Shown here piece by piece: positions 25,511-34,200 of a stretch of DNA of 64,000 nt. Positions within the stretch are counted from its first letter, which is position 1. Each line of letters starts with the position of its first letter. Where the stretch lies: the NCBI RefSeq assembly GCF_018326265.1, contig NZ_AP023360.1, positions 2,347,501-2,411,500 of the forward strand, in the 5' to 3' direction. The notes beneath the pieces are model-generated. The model worked only from the letters and a program-made list of their open reading frames with translations, made no database searches and was not told the origin of the DNA. This stretch comes from Catellatospora sp. IY07-71. GTDB taxonomy: Bacteria; Actinomycetota; Actinomycetes; Mycobacteriales; Micromonosporaceae. A program made the translations under genes and the position numbers.

Positions 25511-28500
25511 ATGAAACTCCCCCCTCGTTCCATCGCGGCCGGGCTCTCGGTCGTCCTCGCCGCCGGGCTCGTCTCGGCCTGGTCCCCGGCGGACGCCGCG
25601 CCTCCGCCGGCGCTGCGGCGCGTCATCGTGCTGCTTGCCGGGGACGCCGCGGTCGCCGCGGCCCCGGGCGGTTCGCTGCGCGACGCGCGCGGCGCCGACG
25701 CGGCCCGGGTCGGCGACGCGCACAAGGCGGTGCGGGACCGCCAGCGCGCGCTGCTCGACACCGCGCGCCGCCAGGGCCTGCGGGTGACCGGCGAGCGCCC
25801 CCTCGGCCTGCTGGTCAACGCGGTCGCCGCCACGGTGCCCGCCGACGACGTGGCCCGGCTGTCCGCGCTGCCGGGCGTGCTCGCGGTGGTGCCCGACGCC
25901 CCGGTGCGGGCGCACACCGACGTGAGCGTGCCGCTGATCGGCGCGCCCGAGGTCTGGCAGCGGCAGGACGGCACGGGCACCCCCGCCAAGGGCGCCGGGG
26001 TGACCGTCGCGGTGCTCGACAGCGGCATCGACTACACCCACCCCGACCTGGGCGGCGGCTTCGGCGAGGGCTTCAAGGTGGTCGGCGGGTACGACTTCGC
26101 CAACGGCGACGCCGACCCGATGGACGACAACGGGCACGGCACGCACGTCGCGGGCATCATCGCGGGCCGGGCGGCGGCGCCGGGCGGGATCACCGGCGTC
26201 GCGCCGGAGGCGGACCTGCTGGCGTACAAGGTGATGAACGAGTGGGGCGAGGGCTGGACCTCGGACATCATCGCGGGCCTGGAGGCGGCGGCCGACCCGG
26301 CCAACCCGCACCGGGCCGACGTGATCAACATGAGCCTCGGCGGCTACGGCGACGGCCTCGACCCGCTGGGCCTGGCCGCGACCGCCGCGACCGAGGCCGG
26401 GGTGGTCGTGGTGGCCTCGGCCGGCAACAGCGGTCCGGGCCGGGACACGGTCAGCAGCCCGGCCGCCGCCGACGGCGTCATCGCCGTGGGCGCGTCCACC
26501 AGCAACATGGTGCTGCCCACGGCCTATGTCGACGGCGTGCGGGTGCAGACCTATCGCGGCCACCTGTCGGCCAACCCGGCGGCCGAGCCGGTCACCGGGC
26601 GGCTGGTGGACGGCGGGTCCGGCAGCATCGAGGAGCTGGATGCGGCGGGCGACCTGCACGGGAAGATCGTGCGGATCAACGGCTATGCCGCGCCGGTGCT
26701 CGACTACCTCACCCAGTGGGAGCTGGACCTGGCCCGGGAGCTGGAGCGGCGCGGCGCGCTCGCGGTGATCTCCGGCCAGGGCGGCGGTGGCGGCCCGGTG
26801 GTGGCCTCCGCCGACGGCGCCGTGCCCGCGGCCCCGTCGGGCGGTCCGCGCGGCCTCGCCAAGGACCTGGCCAAGGGCCTGGTGGGTACGCAGGCCTCCG
26901 GCGACCTGTACCGGATGGACCGGCTGGTCGTGCTCGGCATGGACGGCACCCAGTACGAGGAGCTGAGCGCGCGCCTGGCCGCCGGGCCGGTGGACGTGAC
27001 GCTCAAGGGCGAGGACGTGACCGACCGGATCGCGTCGTTCTCCTCGCGCGGCCCGTCGCTGCGGTTCGGCCTCAAGCCGGAGCTGGTCGCGCCGGGTGTG
27101 GGCATCCGTTCGACGGTGCCGACGGCGCTGTTCGGGCCGGGGCAGTACCTGATGTCGGGCACCTCGATGGCCGCCCCGCACGTGGCGGGCGCGGCGGCGC
27201 TGCTGCGCCAGCTGCACCCGGGCCAGGACCCCGCCGACGTGCTGTCCACGCTCACGGGCACGGCGAAGCCGGTGGGCGGCACGCCGACCGCGTACGGCGC
27301 GGGTCGCCTCGACGTCGCCGCGGCGGCGCGGGCGGTGCTCACCGCGTCTCCCGCGAGCATCTCGTTCGGCCTCGCCGACCTGTCCGGCCCGAAGGTGGGC
27401 GGCAGCGCGACGGTGACCCTGCGCAACTCCGGCACCCGGGCCATGACCGTTCGCCTGCGCGCGAACTCGGCCGACGTGCGCCTCAAGCCGGACCGGGTCA
27501 CCGTCCCGGCCGGGCGGACCGCGAAGGTGACCGTCACGCTGTCGGCGAAGCGGCCCGCCGGGGACACCGAGATCTCCGGCGTGATCACCGCCGACGGCGG
27601 CTCCGGCCGGGTCGCCCGGGTGCCGTACCTGCTGGTCGTGCGCCCGCTGATCGTGGCGGCCACGCCCGACCCGAGCGACGGCACGAGCACCGTGTGGATC
27701 GGCGCGCCGACCGCCCTCGGGGCGGCCCCGGTGGTGACCGTCGACCCGCCGCGCGGCACGCCGTACACGGTGACCGCGACGCACCGGTACGGCACCGTGT
27801 ACACCGCCGATCTGACCGGCGCGCATCCCGGCGCGTACGGCGTCAGCGTCCAGGGCACCGCGCTCACCGGGCAGCGGCTGACCGGCGCGAGCGGCTTCGA
27901 GGTGACCCCCGAGGACCTGCGGGGCGACAAGTGGCAGCCGGTCGGCCCGAACGGCGCGGGCGGGCAGCTCACGGTCACCCCGGCCGACGGCGCGCAGGGC
28001 GTCATGACCACCGACTACAAGGCGGGCCTCTGGCTCACCACCGACCACGGCACGAGCTGGAGCCAGCTCAACCGCCTCCCGGTCGGCGGCGCCTCCGGCC
28101 TCGGCACCGTCGTGGTCGACCCGAAGAACGCGGCCCGCTGGTGGTACGCGGTCAACGACCCGCAGGCGGGTGGGGGGATCCTGCGTACCACCGACCGGGG
28201 CCGCACCTGGACGACCCTGCCCGTGCCCGAGGGCTGGGTGACCGGCCTGCTCGCCGGCGCCCAGGCGAAGGTGCTGGTGGCGGTGGTCAGCGGCACGCTG
28301 CTGACCAGCACCGACGGCGGTGACACGTGGACGCCGCAGCCGTCCGGCGTGCCCGGCGAGATCGTGTACACGGCGATCAGCGGCGACGACCTCTACCTCG
28401 GCACGTACGACGGCATCTGGAAGCTGGCCGGGATCACCTCCGGCTCGCCGGGCACGGCCGTCCAGGTGTACGCGGGCGGCTCGGGCTTCATCGCGGCGCT

Positions 28501-29713
28501 CGCCGCCGACGAGGGCGTGGTCGCCGCGGTGGTCTGGGGCTCGGGCGTGGTCGGCTCGCACGACGGCGGGCAGCACTGGTCCACCCTGTACCAGCGCGAT
28601 TTCGGCCTGAGCACCCTGCGCGCGACCGGCGGCGAGCTGTACGTGGCGACGCTGTCCGGCGAGGGCATGCGCGGCCGCGACCACGGCCGCACCTGGGAGC
28701 CGGTCGCCCTGCCGTCGCACGACGCGTACGTCTACGACTACGACCGCTGGCCCGACGGCACGGCCGCGACGACCACCACGGCCGGTGTCTACACCGCGAC
28801 CGGGGACGGCTTCCGCCGCCTCGGCGTGCAGGGCACCACCGTGTACGACCTCGCCTTCACCGGCGGCGACCTGCTCGCCGGCACCGAGAACGGCCTCTAC
28901 CGCACCACGTCGCCCGCGGCGGACCCCGAGTGGGGCGCGGCGCGCGGCGAGGGCTGGATCGGCGAGGGCGCCGAGCACCTGGCCGCCTCCCCGGCCGACC
29001 CGAAGGTGCTCTGGAAGGTCCGCCGCCTCGGCTGGGGCGACCAGTTCGTGCTCGCCCGCAGCGACGACGGCGGCCACGAGTGGACCGAGCTGTTCACCGC
29101 CTCGGAGAAGCCGACCGCGCTGCTCATCCATCCCGCCGACCCCGGCCAGGTGTACGCGGGCTTCGAGCAGCTGTCCGGCCAGGGCCTCACCGTCACCCGC
29201 GACAACGGCCGCACCTGGAAGAACTTCTACCTGCCCGAACGCGTCAACGCACTGGCCGGCGACCCCGCCGACCCGCGCCGCCTGTGGCTGGGCATGCGCA
29301 GCGGCCTCTACCGCTCCGACGACGGCGGCGTGAACCTCACCAAGGTCGCCGACGGCCCCGTCACCGCCATCCACCTCTCCGGCGGGCGCTTCGTGCTCGG
29401 CGGCGACACGATCCGGACCAGCACCGACGGCGGCCGCACCTTCCGCACCGCCGACACCGGCCCGCTGGACCTGCTCGTGTCCGACTTCGCGGCCAAGGGC
29501 GACACCCTCTACGCCGCCACCACCGCCCACTCCTCCTATGGCCTGGCCAAGGGTGGACGCGGCGTCCTGCGCAGCACCGACGGCGGCCGCACCTGGCACA
29601 ACATCTCGACCGGCCTCCAGAACACCGACGTCACCACCATCGCCGTCAGCCCCGACGGCCGCTGGCTCTTCGCCGGCACCCTCCGCGGCGGCACCCACCG
29701 CCTCCCCCTGTAA
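25511..29713 (+). CDS. Secreted subtilisin-like protease fused to an Asp-box beta-propeller
   Basis: A 1400-residue exported S8 peptidase. The signal peptide covers residues 1-29 (AAGLSVVLAAGLVSAWSPADA at its end), then an I9-like prodomain follows. Catalytic residues are Asp170 (VAVLDSGID), His209 (NGHGTHVAG) and Ser552 (SGTSMAAPHVAG). A PA-like insert lies at about 340-480. A fibronectin-like region (about 610-790) precedes ten Asp-box-type repeats between residues 840 and 1360 (for example TTDRGRTWTTL, STDGGDTWTPQ, RDNGRTWKNF, STDGGRTWHNI). These fit a sortilin/BNR-like propeller. The protein probably degrades or binds extracellular polymers. The stop codon abuts a family C repeat. Confidence 0.88.
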   Translation: MKLPPRSIAAGLSVVLAAGLVSAWSPADAAPPPALRRVIVLLAGDAAVAAAPGGSLRDARGADAARVGDAHKAVRDRQRALLDTARRQGLRVTGERPLGLLVNAVAATVPADDVARLSALPGVLAVVPDAPVRAHTDVSVPLIGAPEVWQRQDGTGTPAKGAGVTVAVLDSGIDYTHPDLGGGFGEGFKVVGGYDFANGDADPMDDNGHGTHVAGIIAGRAAAPGGITGVAPEADLLAYKVMNEWGEGWTSDIIAGLEAAADPANPHRADVINMSLGGYGDGLDPLGLAATAATEAGVVVVASAGNSGPGRDTVSSPAAADGVIAVGASTSNMVLPTAYVDGVRVQTYRGHLSANPAAEPVTGRLVDGGSGSIEELDAAGDLHGKIVRINGYAAPVLDYLTQWELDLARELERRGALAVISGQGGGGGPVVASADGAVPAAPSGGPRGLAKDLAKGLVGTQASGDLYRMDRLVVLGMDGTQYEELSARLAAGPVDVTLKGEDVTDRIASFSSRGPSLRFGLKPELVAPGVGIRSTVPTALFGPGQYLMSGTSMAAPHVAGAAALLRQLHPGQDPADVLSTLTGTAKPVGGTPTAYGAGRLDVAAAARAVLTASPASISFGLADLSGPKVGGSATVTLRNSGTRAMTVRLRANSADVRLKPDRVTVPAGRTAKVTVTLSAKRPAGDTEISGVITADGGSGRVARVPYLLVVRPLIVAATPDPSDGTSTVWIGAPTALGAAPVVTVDPPRGTPYTVTATHRYGTVYTADLTGAHPGAYGVSVQGTALTGQRLTGASGFEVTPEDLRGDKWQPVGPNGAGGQLTVTPADGAQGVMTTDYKAGLWLTTDHGTSWSQLNRLPVGGASGLGTVVVDPKNAARWWYAVNDPQAGGGILRTTDRGRTWTTLPVPEGWVTGLLAGAQAKVLVAVVSGTLLTSTDGGDTWTPQPSGVPGEIVYTAISGDDLYLGTYDGIWKLAGITSGSPGTAVQVYAGGSGFIAALAADEGVVAAVVWGSGVVGSHDGGQHWSTLYQRDFGLSTLRATGGELYVATLSGEGMRGRDHGRTWEPVALPSHDAYVYDYDRWPDGTAATTTTAGVYTATGDGFRRLGVQGTTVYDLAFTGGDLLAGTENGLYRTTSPAADPEWGAARGEGWIGEGAEHLAASPADPKVLWKVRRLGWGDQFVLARSDDGGHEWTELFTASEKPTALLIHPADPGQVYAGFEQLSGQGLTVTRDNGRTWKNFYLPERVNALAGDPADPRRLWLGMRSGLYRSDDGGVNLTKVADGPVTAIHLSGGRFVLGGDTIRTSTDGGRTFRTADTGPLDLLVSDFAAKGDTLYAATTAHSSYGLAKGGRGVLRSTDGGRTWHNISTGLQNTDVTTIAVSPDGRWLFAGTLRGGTHRLPL

Positions 29714-29764
29714 AGGAAGGGCACCTTCTTATCGTTTTCCGTATAGGAAGGTGCCCTTCTTAAC
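29713..29764. repeat. Repeat family C, copy 2 (inverted form)
   Basis: It has the same layout as the copy at 21556 (AAGGAAGGGCACCTTCTT...GGAAGGTGCCCTTCTTAAC) with a few changes (ATCGTTTTCCGTATAGG in the centre). It starts at the subtilase stop codon and lies upstream of a gene on the same strand. Confidence 0.85.
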
Positions 29765-29847
29765 ACCTCGCAGGTCAGGCCGCACCGTCCCAGCCGGACG
29801 GTGCGGCCCGACCTGTCCGGTGGCTGTCCACGGTCGCGGGCCGCTGC

Positions 29848-29853
29848 TAGCTT
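29848..29853 (+). promoter_or_regulatory. Candidate -10 box for leaderless NYN mRNA
   Basis: TAGCTT ends 6 nt before the GTG start at 29860, with no ribosome site. Confidence 0.4.
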
Positions 29854-29859
29854 TCGGGT

Positions 29860-30594
29860 GTGCGCCTGGGTGTCTACATCGACGCGTTCAACCTCTACTA
29901 CGGCGGCCGCTCCTTCTTCGGCCGCGGCACGCCCGGCTGGCGCTGGCTCGACGTACGCGCCCTCGCCCGCGCCGCCGTCGCCCGGCGTACCGACTGGCCC
30001 GGCGCGAGCATCGAGCGGATCGTGTACTGCACCGCCGTCATCGACCAGGCCACCAACCAGTCCGGCTACGTCGACCAGCAGATCTACCTGAAGGCCCTCG
30101 AAGCCCACGGCAGCGTCGACGTCATCGAATACGGCTACTACGTCAACCGGGTGAAGTACGCCCCGCTCGCCGTGCCGGCGGGCCGCTCCCGCAAGCCCAA
30201 GCTGGTCCACCCGACCTGGCCCGTCATGATCCAGGACGCCGCGAAGCAGCCCGTCCCCAGAGGGCTGTTCATGGTGTCGTACTCGCACCGCGAGGAGAAG
30301 GGCTCCGACGTCAACGTCGCCTCCCACCTGCTCGTCGACGTGCTCAGCGGCGCCGTCGACGCCGCCGTGGTCATCTCCAACGACAGCGACCTGCGGTTCC
30401 CGCTCCAGCACGCGCGCACCGTGGTGCCGGTCGGCCTGATCAACCCGTCCCCGGGCTGGCTCGCCGGGGCGCTGGCCGGGCAACCCGACGACGGTGTCGG
30501 GCGGCACTGGTGGCACCAGCTGCGGCCGGGGGAGTTCGAGCGGGCCCAGCTCCCCGGCCAGGTCGGGGCTTATGCGAAGCCCACCGGGTGGTGA
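29860..30594 (+). CDS. NYN-domain protein (PIN-like ribonuclease fold)
   Basis: A 244-residue protein with a NYN domain. The metal-binding acidic residues are in [27 protein letters not shown] and VISNDSDL, as in LabA/MARF1-type PIN-like RNases. It probably cleaves or processes RNA, although targets are unknown. It stands alone, with a terminator-like hairpin shortly after. The GTG start has a -10-like box at leaderless spacing. A gene pair for RNA repair occurs 26 kb away; any link is speculative. Confidence 0.82.
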   Translation: MRLGVYIDAFNLYYGGRSFFGRGTPGWRWLDVRALARAAVARRTDWPGASIERIVYCTAVIDQATNQSGYVDQQIYLKALEAHGSVDVIEYGYYVNRVKYAPLAVPAGRSRKPKLVHPTWPVMIQDAAKQPVPRGLFMVSYSHREEKGSDVNVASHLLVDVLSGAVDAAVVISNDSDLRFPLQHARTVVPVGLINPSPGWLAGALAGQPDDGVGRHWWHQLRPGEFERAQLPGQVGAYAKPTGW

Positions 30595-30603
30595 CGGCCG
30601 TCA

Positions 30604-30633
30604 TTGACGTGCCTGTCCGGCCGCTGGTAACTT
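30604..30633 (+). promoter_or_regulatory. Candidate sigma-70-like promoter just upstream of a terminator hairpin
   Basis: TTGACG, an 18-nt spacer and TAACTT form one of the better -35/-10 pairs in the window. The start point would be near 30640, only about 10 nt before the hairpin at 30648-30671. Confidence 0.4.
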
Positions 30634-30647
30634 CGAGACATAACTCA

Positions 30648-30676
30648 CCCGGCCTCCCTCGTGGAGCCGGGTTTTT
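30648..30676 (+). terminator. Rho-independent terminator
   Basis: A stem CCCGGCCTCC/GGAGCCGGG (one bulged base) is followed directly by TTTTT. It would end the NYN transcript and any short RNA started at 30640, or act as an attenuator for the next gene. Confidence 0.7.
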
Positions 30677-30725
30677 ACGTGCGGGGCAGCGGTGCGATCA
30701 CCCCCTGTGGCACTATCTGCTGCTC

Positions 30726-31160
30726 ATGAGGAACTCGCATCCAAGTCAGTCGCCACGGCTCTACGCGCTGGCCGCCACCGCGCTGGGCGTCGGGCTCGTC
30801 GGCCTGGTCTGCGCGGGCAACCTCGACTACCAGCTCCGCGACCTGGCTCCGTTTGTGGTCGGGCTGGCGAGTGTCGCCTTCACGCTGTGCCTGATCCTCC
30901 TCGCCGCCGCGGCTTTCGCCTGGGTGCTGCGCGGGCATGCGGTATGGCAGGAGTCCGGCGGCCTGGCCGACGCCGTGGCGCAGGCGAAGGATCTTGCCCG
31001 CAAGGATGCCGAGGAGCGGGCCGCCTGGGAGCAATACCAGCGCACCAAGGACGCTCCCGCCCCGGCCGGGACAGCGGCGCCCGCCGTGGAGCCGCTGCGC
31101 AGCGCGGCACCGGCTGCTGGTGATGCGGAGCCGAGGGCCGGCGACGTCCGCATGATGTGA
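30726..31160 (+). CDS. Small two-helix membrane protein of unknown function
   Basis: A 144-residue protein. Two hydrophobic helices (LYALAATALGVGLVGLVCAG and FVVGLASVAFTLCLILLAAAAFAWVL, about residues 12-72) are followed by a charged cytoplasmic coiled stretch (AVAQAKDLARKDAEERAAWEQYQR) and an Ala/Pro-rich tail. There is no recognised family. The ATG at 30726 has a weak ribosome site. The preceding terminator suggests separate transcription. Confidence 0.55.
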   Translation: MRNSHPSQSPRLYALAATALGVGLVGLVCAGNLDYQLRDLAPFVVGLASVAFTLCLILLAAAAFAWVLRGHAVWQESGGLADAVAQAKDLARKDAEERAAWEQYQRTKDAPAPAGTAAPAVEPLRSAAPAAGDAEPRAGDVRMM

Positions 31161-31265
31161 CGGCGGCGAGCCGCAGTCAAGCTCCTTTCCCGACGCTGCA
31201 AGGAGGCAGCGCGGCTGATCCGAGTGGGCTAGCGTGCCGCTCCGAGTCTCTCTCGAGGAGTGGTC

Positions 31266-34200
31266 ATGTCACGGGGTGTGTCGAAAGCGGTCCCGCGTTC
31301 AAGAACGCGTCACCGCTGGGTTTCGGTAGCGGCGGCCGGTCTGCTGGCCCTGGGGGTGTTGAGCGTTCCGGCATCGGCGGTGGCCGCGCCGGTCGCGGAG
31401 CCGTCGCCGGAGGCGCGTGCGTCGGCCCGGGCGAAGGAACTCGGCAAGCCGGTGACGGTCGCGGAGTCGGTGACGGAGTCGCAGTCGGTCGTGGCGAACC
31501 CGGACGGGTCGTTCACCGCGAAGATCCACGGCGGGCCGGCCCGGTTCCGCAACGCGCAGGGCGACTGGGTAGACGTCGATCTGACGCTGTACCGGCGCCC
31601 GGACGGGTCGGTTGCGCCCAGGGCGCACCCGCGTGGACTGGTGCTGGCGGGGGCGTCGGGTGCCGGTTCGCATGACCTGGTGCGGTTCGTGACGCGCGGT
31701 CATGAGATCGCGGTCGGCTGGCCGGGTGCGCTGCCGGCGCCGTCGCTGTCGGGGACGAAGGCCACGTATGCCGAGGTGCTGCCCGGGGTGGACGTGGTGG
31801 TGGAGGCGACCCGGATCGGGTTCGAGTACTTCATGGTGGTGAAGTCGCGGGCGGCGGCCCGGCGGGTGGCGCAGGTGTCGCTGCCGTGGCGGGCCGAGGG
31901 CCTGTCGGCGGTGCACACGGGCGAGGGCTCGGTGCAGCTGCGCGACCCGGCGGGCGCGGTCGTGGCGTGGGCACCGGCGGCGACGATGTGGGATGCGCGG
32001 GTGTCGCCGGGTTCCGGTGATCCGGTGGTGCAGAAGCCGGTGAAGGTCAGCGTGAAGCGGGCGGCGGAAGGCAGGAGCACCGGCATGCTGAGCGCGGACG
32101 TGGCTTCGACCGACGTGATGCAGCTGCTGCCGGACAAGGCGTTCCTCGACGACCCGAAGGCGGTCTACCCGATCACGATCGACCCGGCCGTGACGGAGAA
32201 GAGCGAGTTCGACACGTTCACCCAGAACTCCTACACCTCCGACCAGTCGGCCGCGACGCTGCTGAAGCTCGGCTACGTGGTGGACGGCGGCAGCTACTAC
32301 GCGCGTTCCCACCTGCGCTACGACGGCCTGACCGGGTATGCCAAGGCGAACGTGGTGGCGGCGACGCTCTACCTGTGGAACAACCACTCCTTCTCCTGCC
32401 GGGCCAACAACTGGCAGGTGTGGCGCACCGACAACGTGACCTCCTCGGTGCGGTACACGAATCCGCCCGCGCGGCGCAGCCTTAATGGCACCTCGTCGCT
32501 GACGAAGGGCTACAACTCCTCCTGCGGTGAGGGCTACGTCGCCAACAACGTCAAGGAGGCGTTCCAGACGGCGTTCAGCAACAGCTGGAGCTCCGTCAGC
32601 CTTGAGCTCGCGGCGCAGAGCACCACGAGCCAGGACAGCTGGAAGAAGTTCGACTCGATGGAGGCGGCGCACGACCCGTACGTGGCACTGGACTACAACC
32701 GGCCTCCGGCCGCGCCGACGGGGCTGCTGGTCGGCGGCAAGGCCTGCGCGACAGGCGCGGCCCGGCCGACGATCGCCACCATCGGCGGACCGCCGCAGCT
32801 GCAGGCGAACGTGTCCGATCCGGACTCGGCAGCCGAGGCCATCAGCCTCGACGCCCGGTTCTACGTCGCGGAGCTGGGCGCACCGCTGCCGGGCACGTCG
32901 ACGGTGATCAGCCCAAGCGTGACACAGCCCAAGGGCGGCGCGGCGCAGACCGCGACGGCCATGCTGCCGGTGAGCTTCGTGCTGCAGGAGTTCCACACCT
33001 ATTACTTCCAGGTCAAGGGCTATGACCAGGAGAACGAGGGCGCCTGGTCGGCGATCTGCGAGTTCTACGTCGACAACGGCAACCCCGAGGCGGAACCGCA
33101 GGTGGAGGCCCTTGACGTGCTGCCGGGCACCTCGACGAAGGTGTATCCGGAGAACGGCACCGGCGGCGGTCCGGGGGTGTCGAGCAGATTCCGGTTCTCC
33201 GCCAACGGCGAGCCCGACATCACCAGATACCGGTACAAGTACACCTACAAGCAGGGCACGGCGACGAACTGGGTCGAGGTGGCCGCGCCGTCGCTGAGCG
33301 CGCCGGTCGAGGTCGTGCTCGCGCCGCCGTTCGACGACGGGAGCGGCCCCGACGCCGGGCATCTGGGCCACATCAACATGGGCGGGCAGTGGGTCATCAC
33401 CGTCGAGATGGCCGACTCGGCCAACCCGCCGCGCTGGTCGCAGAAGCAGAAGGTCTACACCACCAACGTCGCCTCGGCACCCGCCGCGCTCGCCCACTGG
33501 AAGATGAACGATCCCGGCACCGCCGCCACGCTGGCCGACGAAACCGGCCGGTTCCCCGTGACGCGGTCCGGCGCGATGAGCAAGCAGGCCAACGGGTTCG
33601 GCGACTTCGGCTCCGCCTGGTCGTTCGACGGCTGGAGCGGCCGCGCGTCGACTGCGGGCCCGGTGCTGGTCACCGATCGCTCGTTCAGCGTCTCGGCATG
33701 GGTGCGGTTGACCGACGGCGGCACATTCCGCACGGCGGTCGCGCAGTGCGGCTCCGGCACCGTGTGCCAGTTCTACCTGCAGTACGCCCCGGAGCCGATC
33801 AACCGGTGGCGGTTCGTGCTGACGTCAGGCGAGTCGGCGGGGCGCTCGTACTACGACGTGTACTCCGACGAACCCGCGCAGCTGGGCGAGTGGACGCACC
33901 TTGTCGGCGTCTACGACGCGGAAGCCGGCCAGGTCCGGCTGTACGTCAACGGCACGCGGCAGACGTGGGGCACGGGCGGCGCCACCGGCGCCACCTGGGC
34001 GGCCGGTGGCCCGCTGTGGATGGGCGACGCGGGCGCGAGCGGGAACAACATGTTCCCCGGTGACATCGACGAGGTCGCGGTGTGGCAGCGCGCGCTGGAC
34101 CCGCGCGAGATCGGGGCGCTGGCGGTGGCCGAGGTCGCGTCATGGGACCTGGACACCGTGCTGACGGACGCCGCGGCCAAGCCGATCTCTGCGGGACCCC

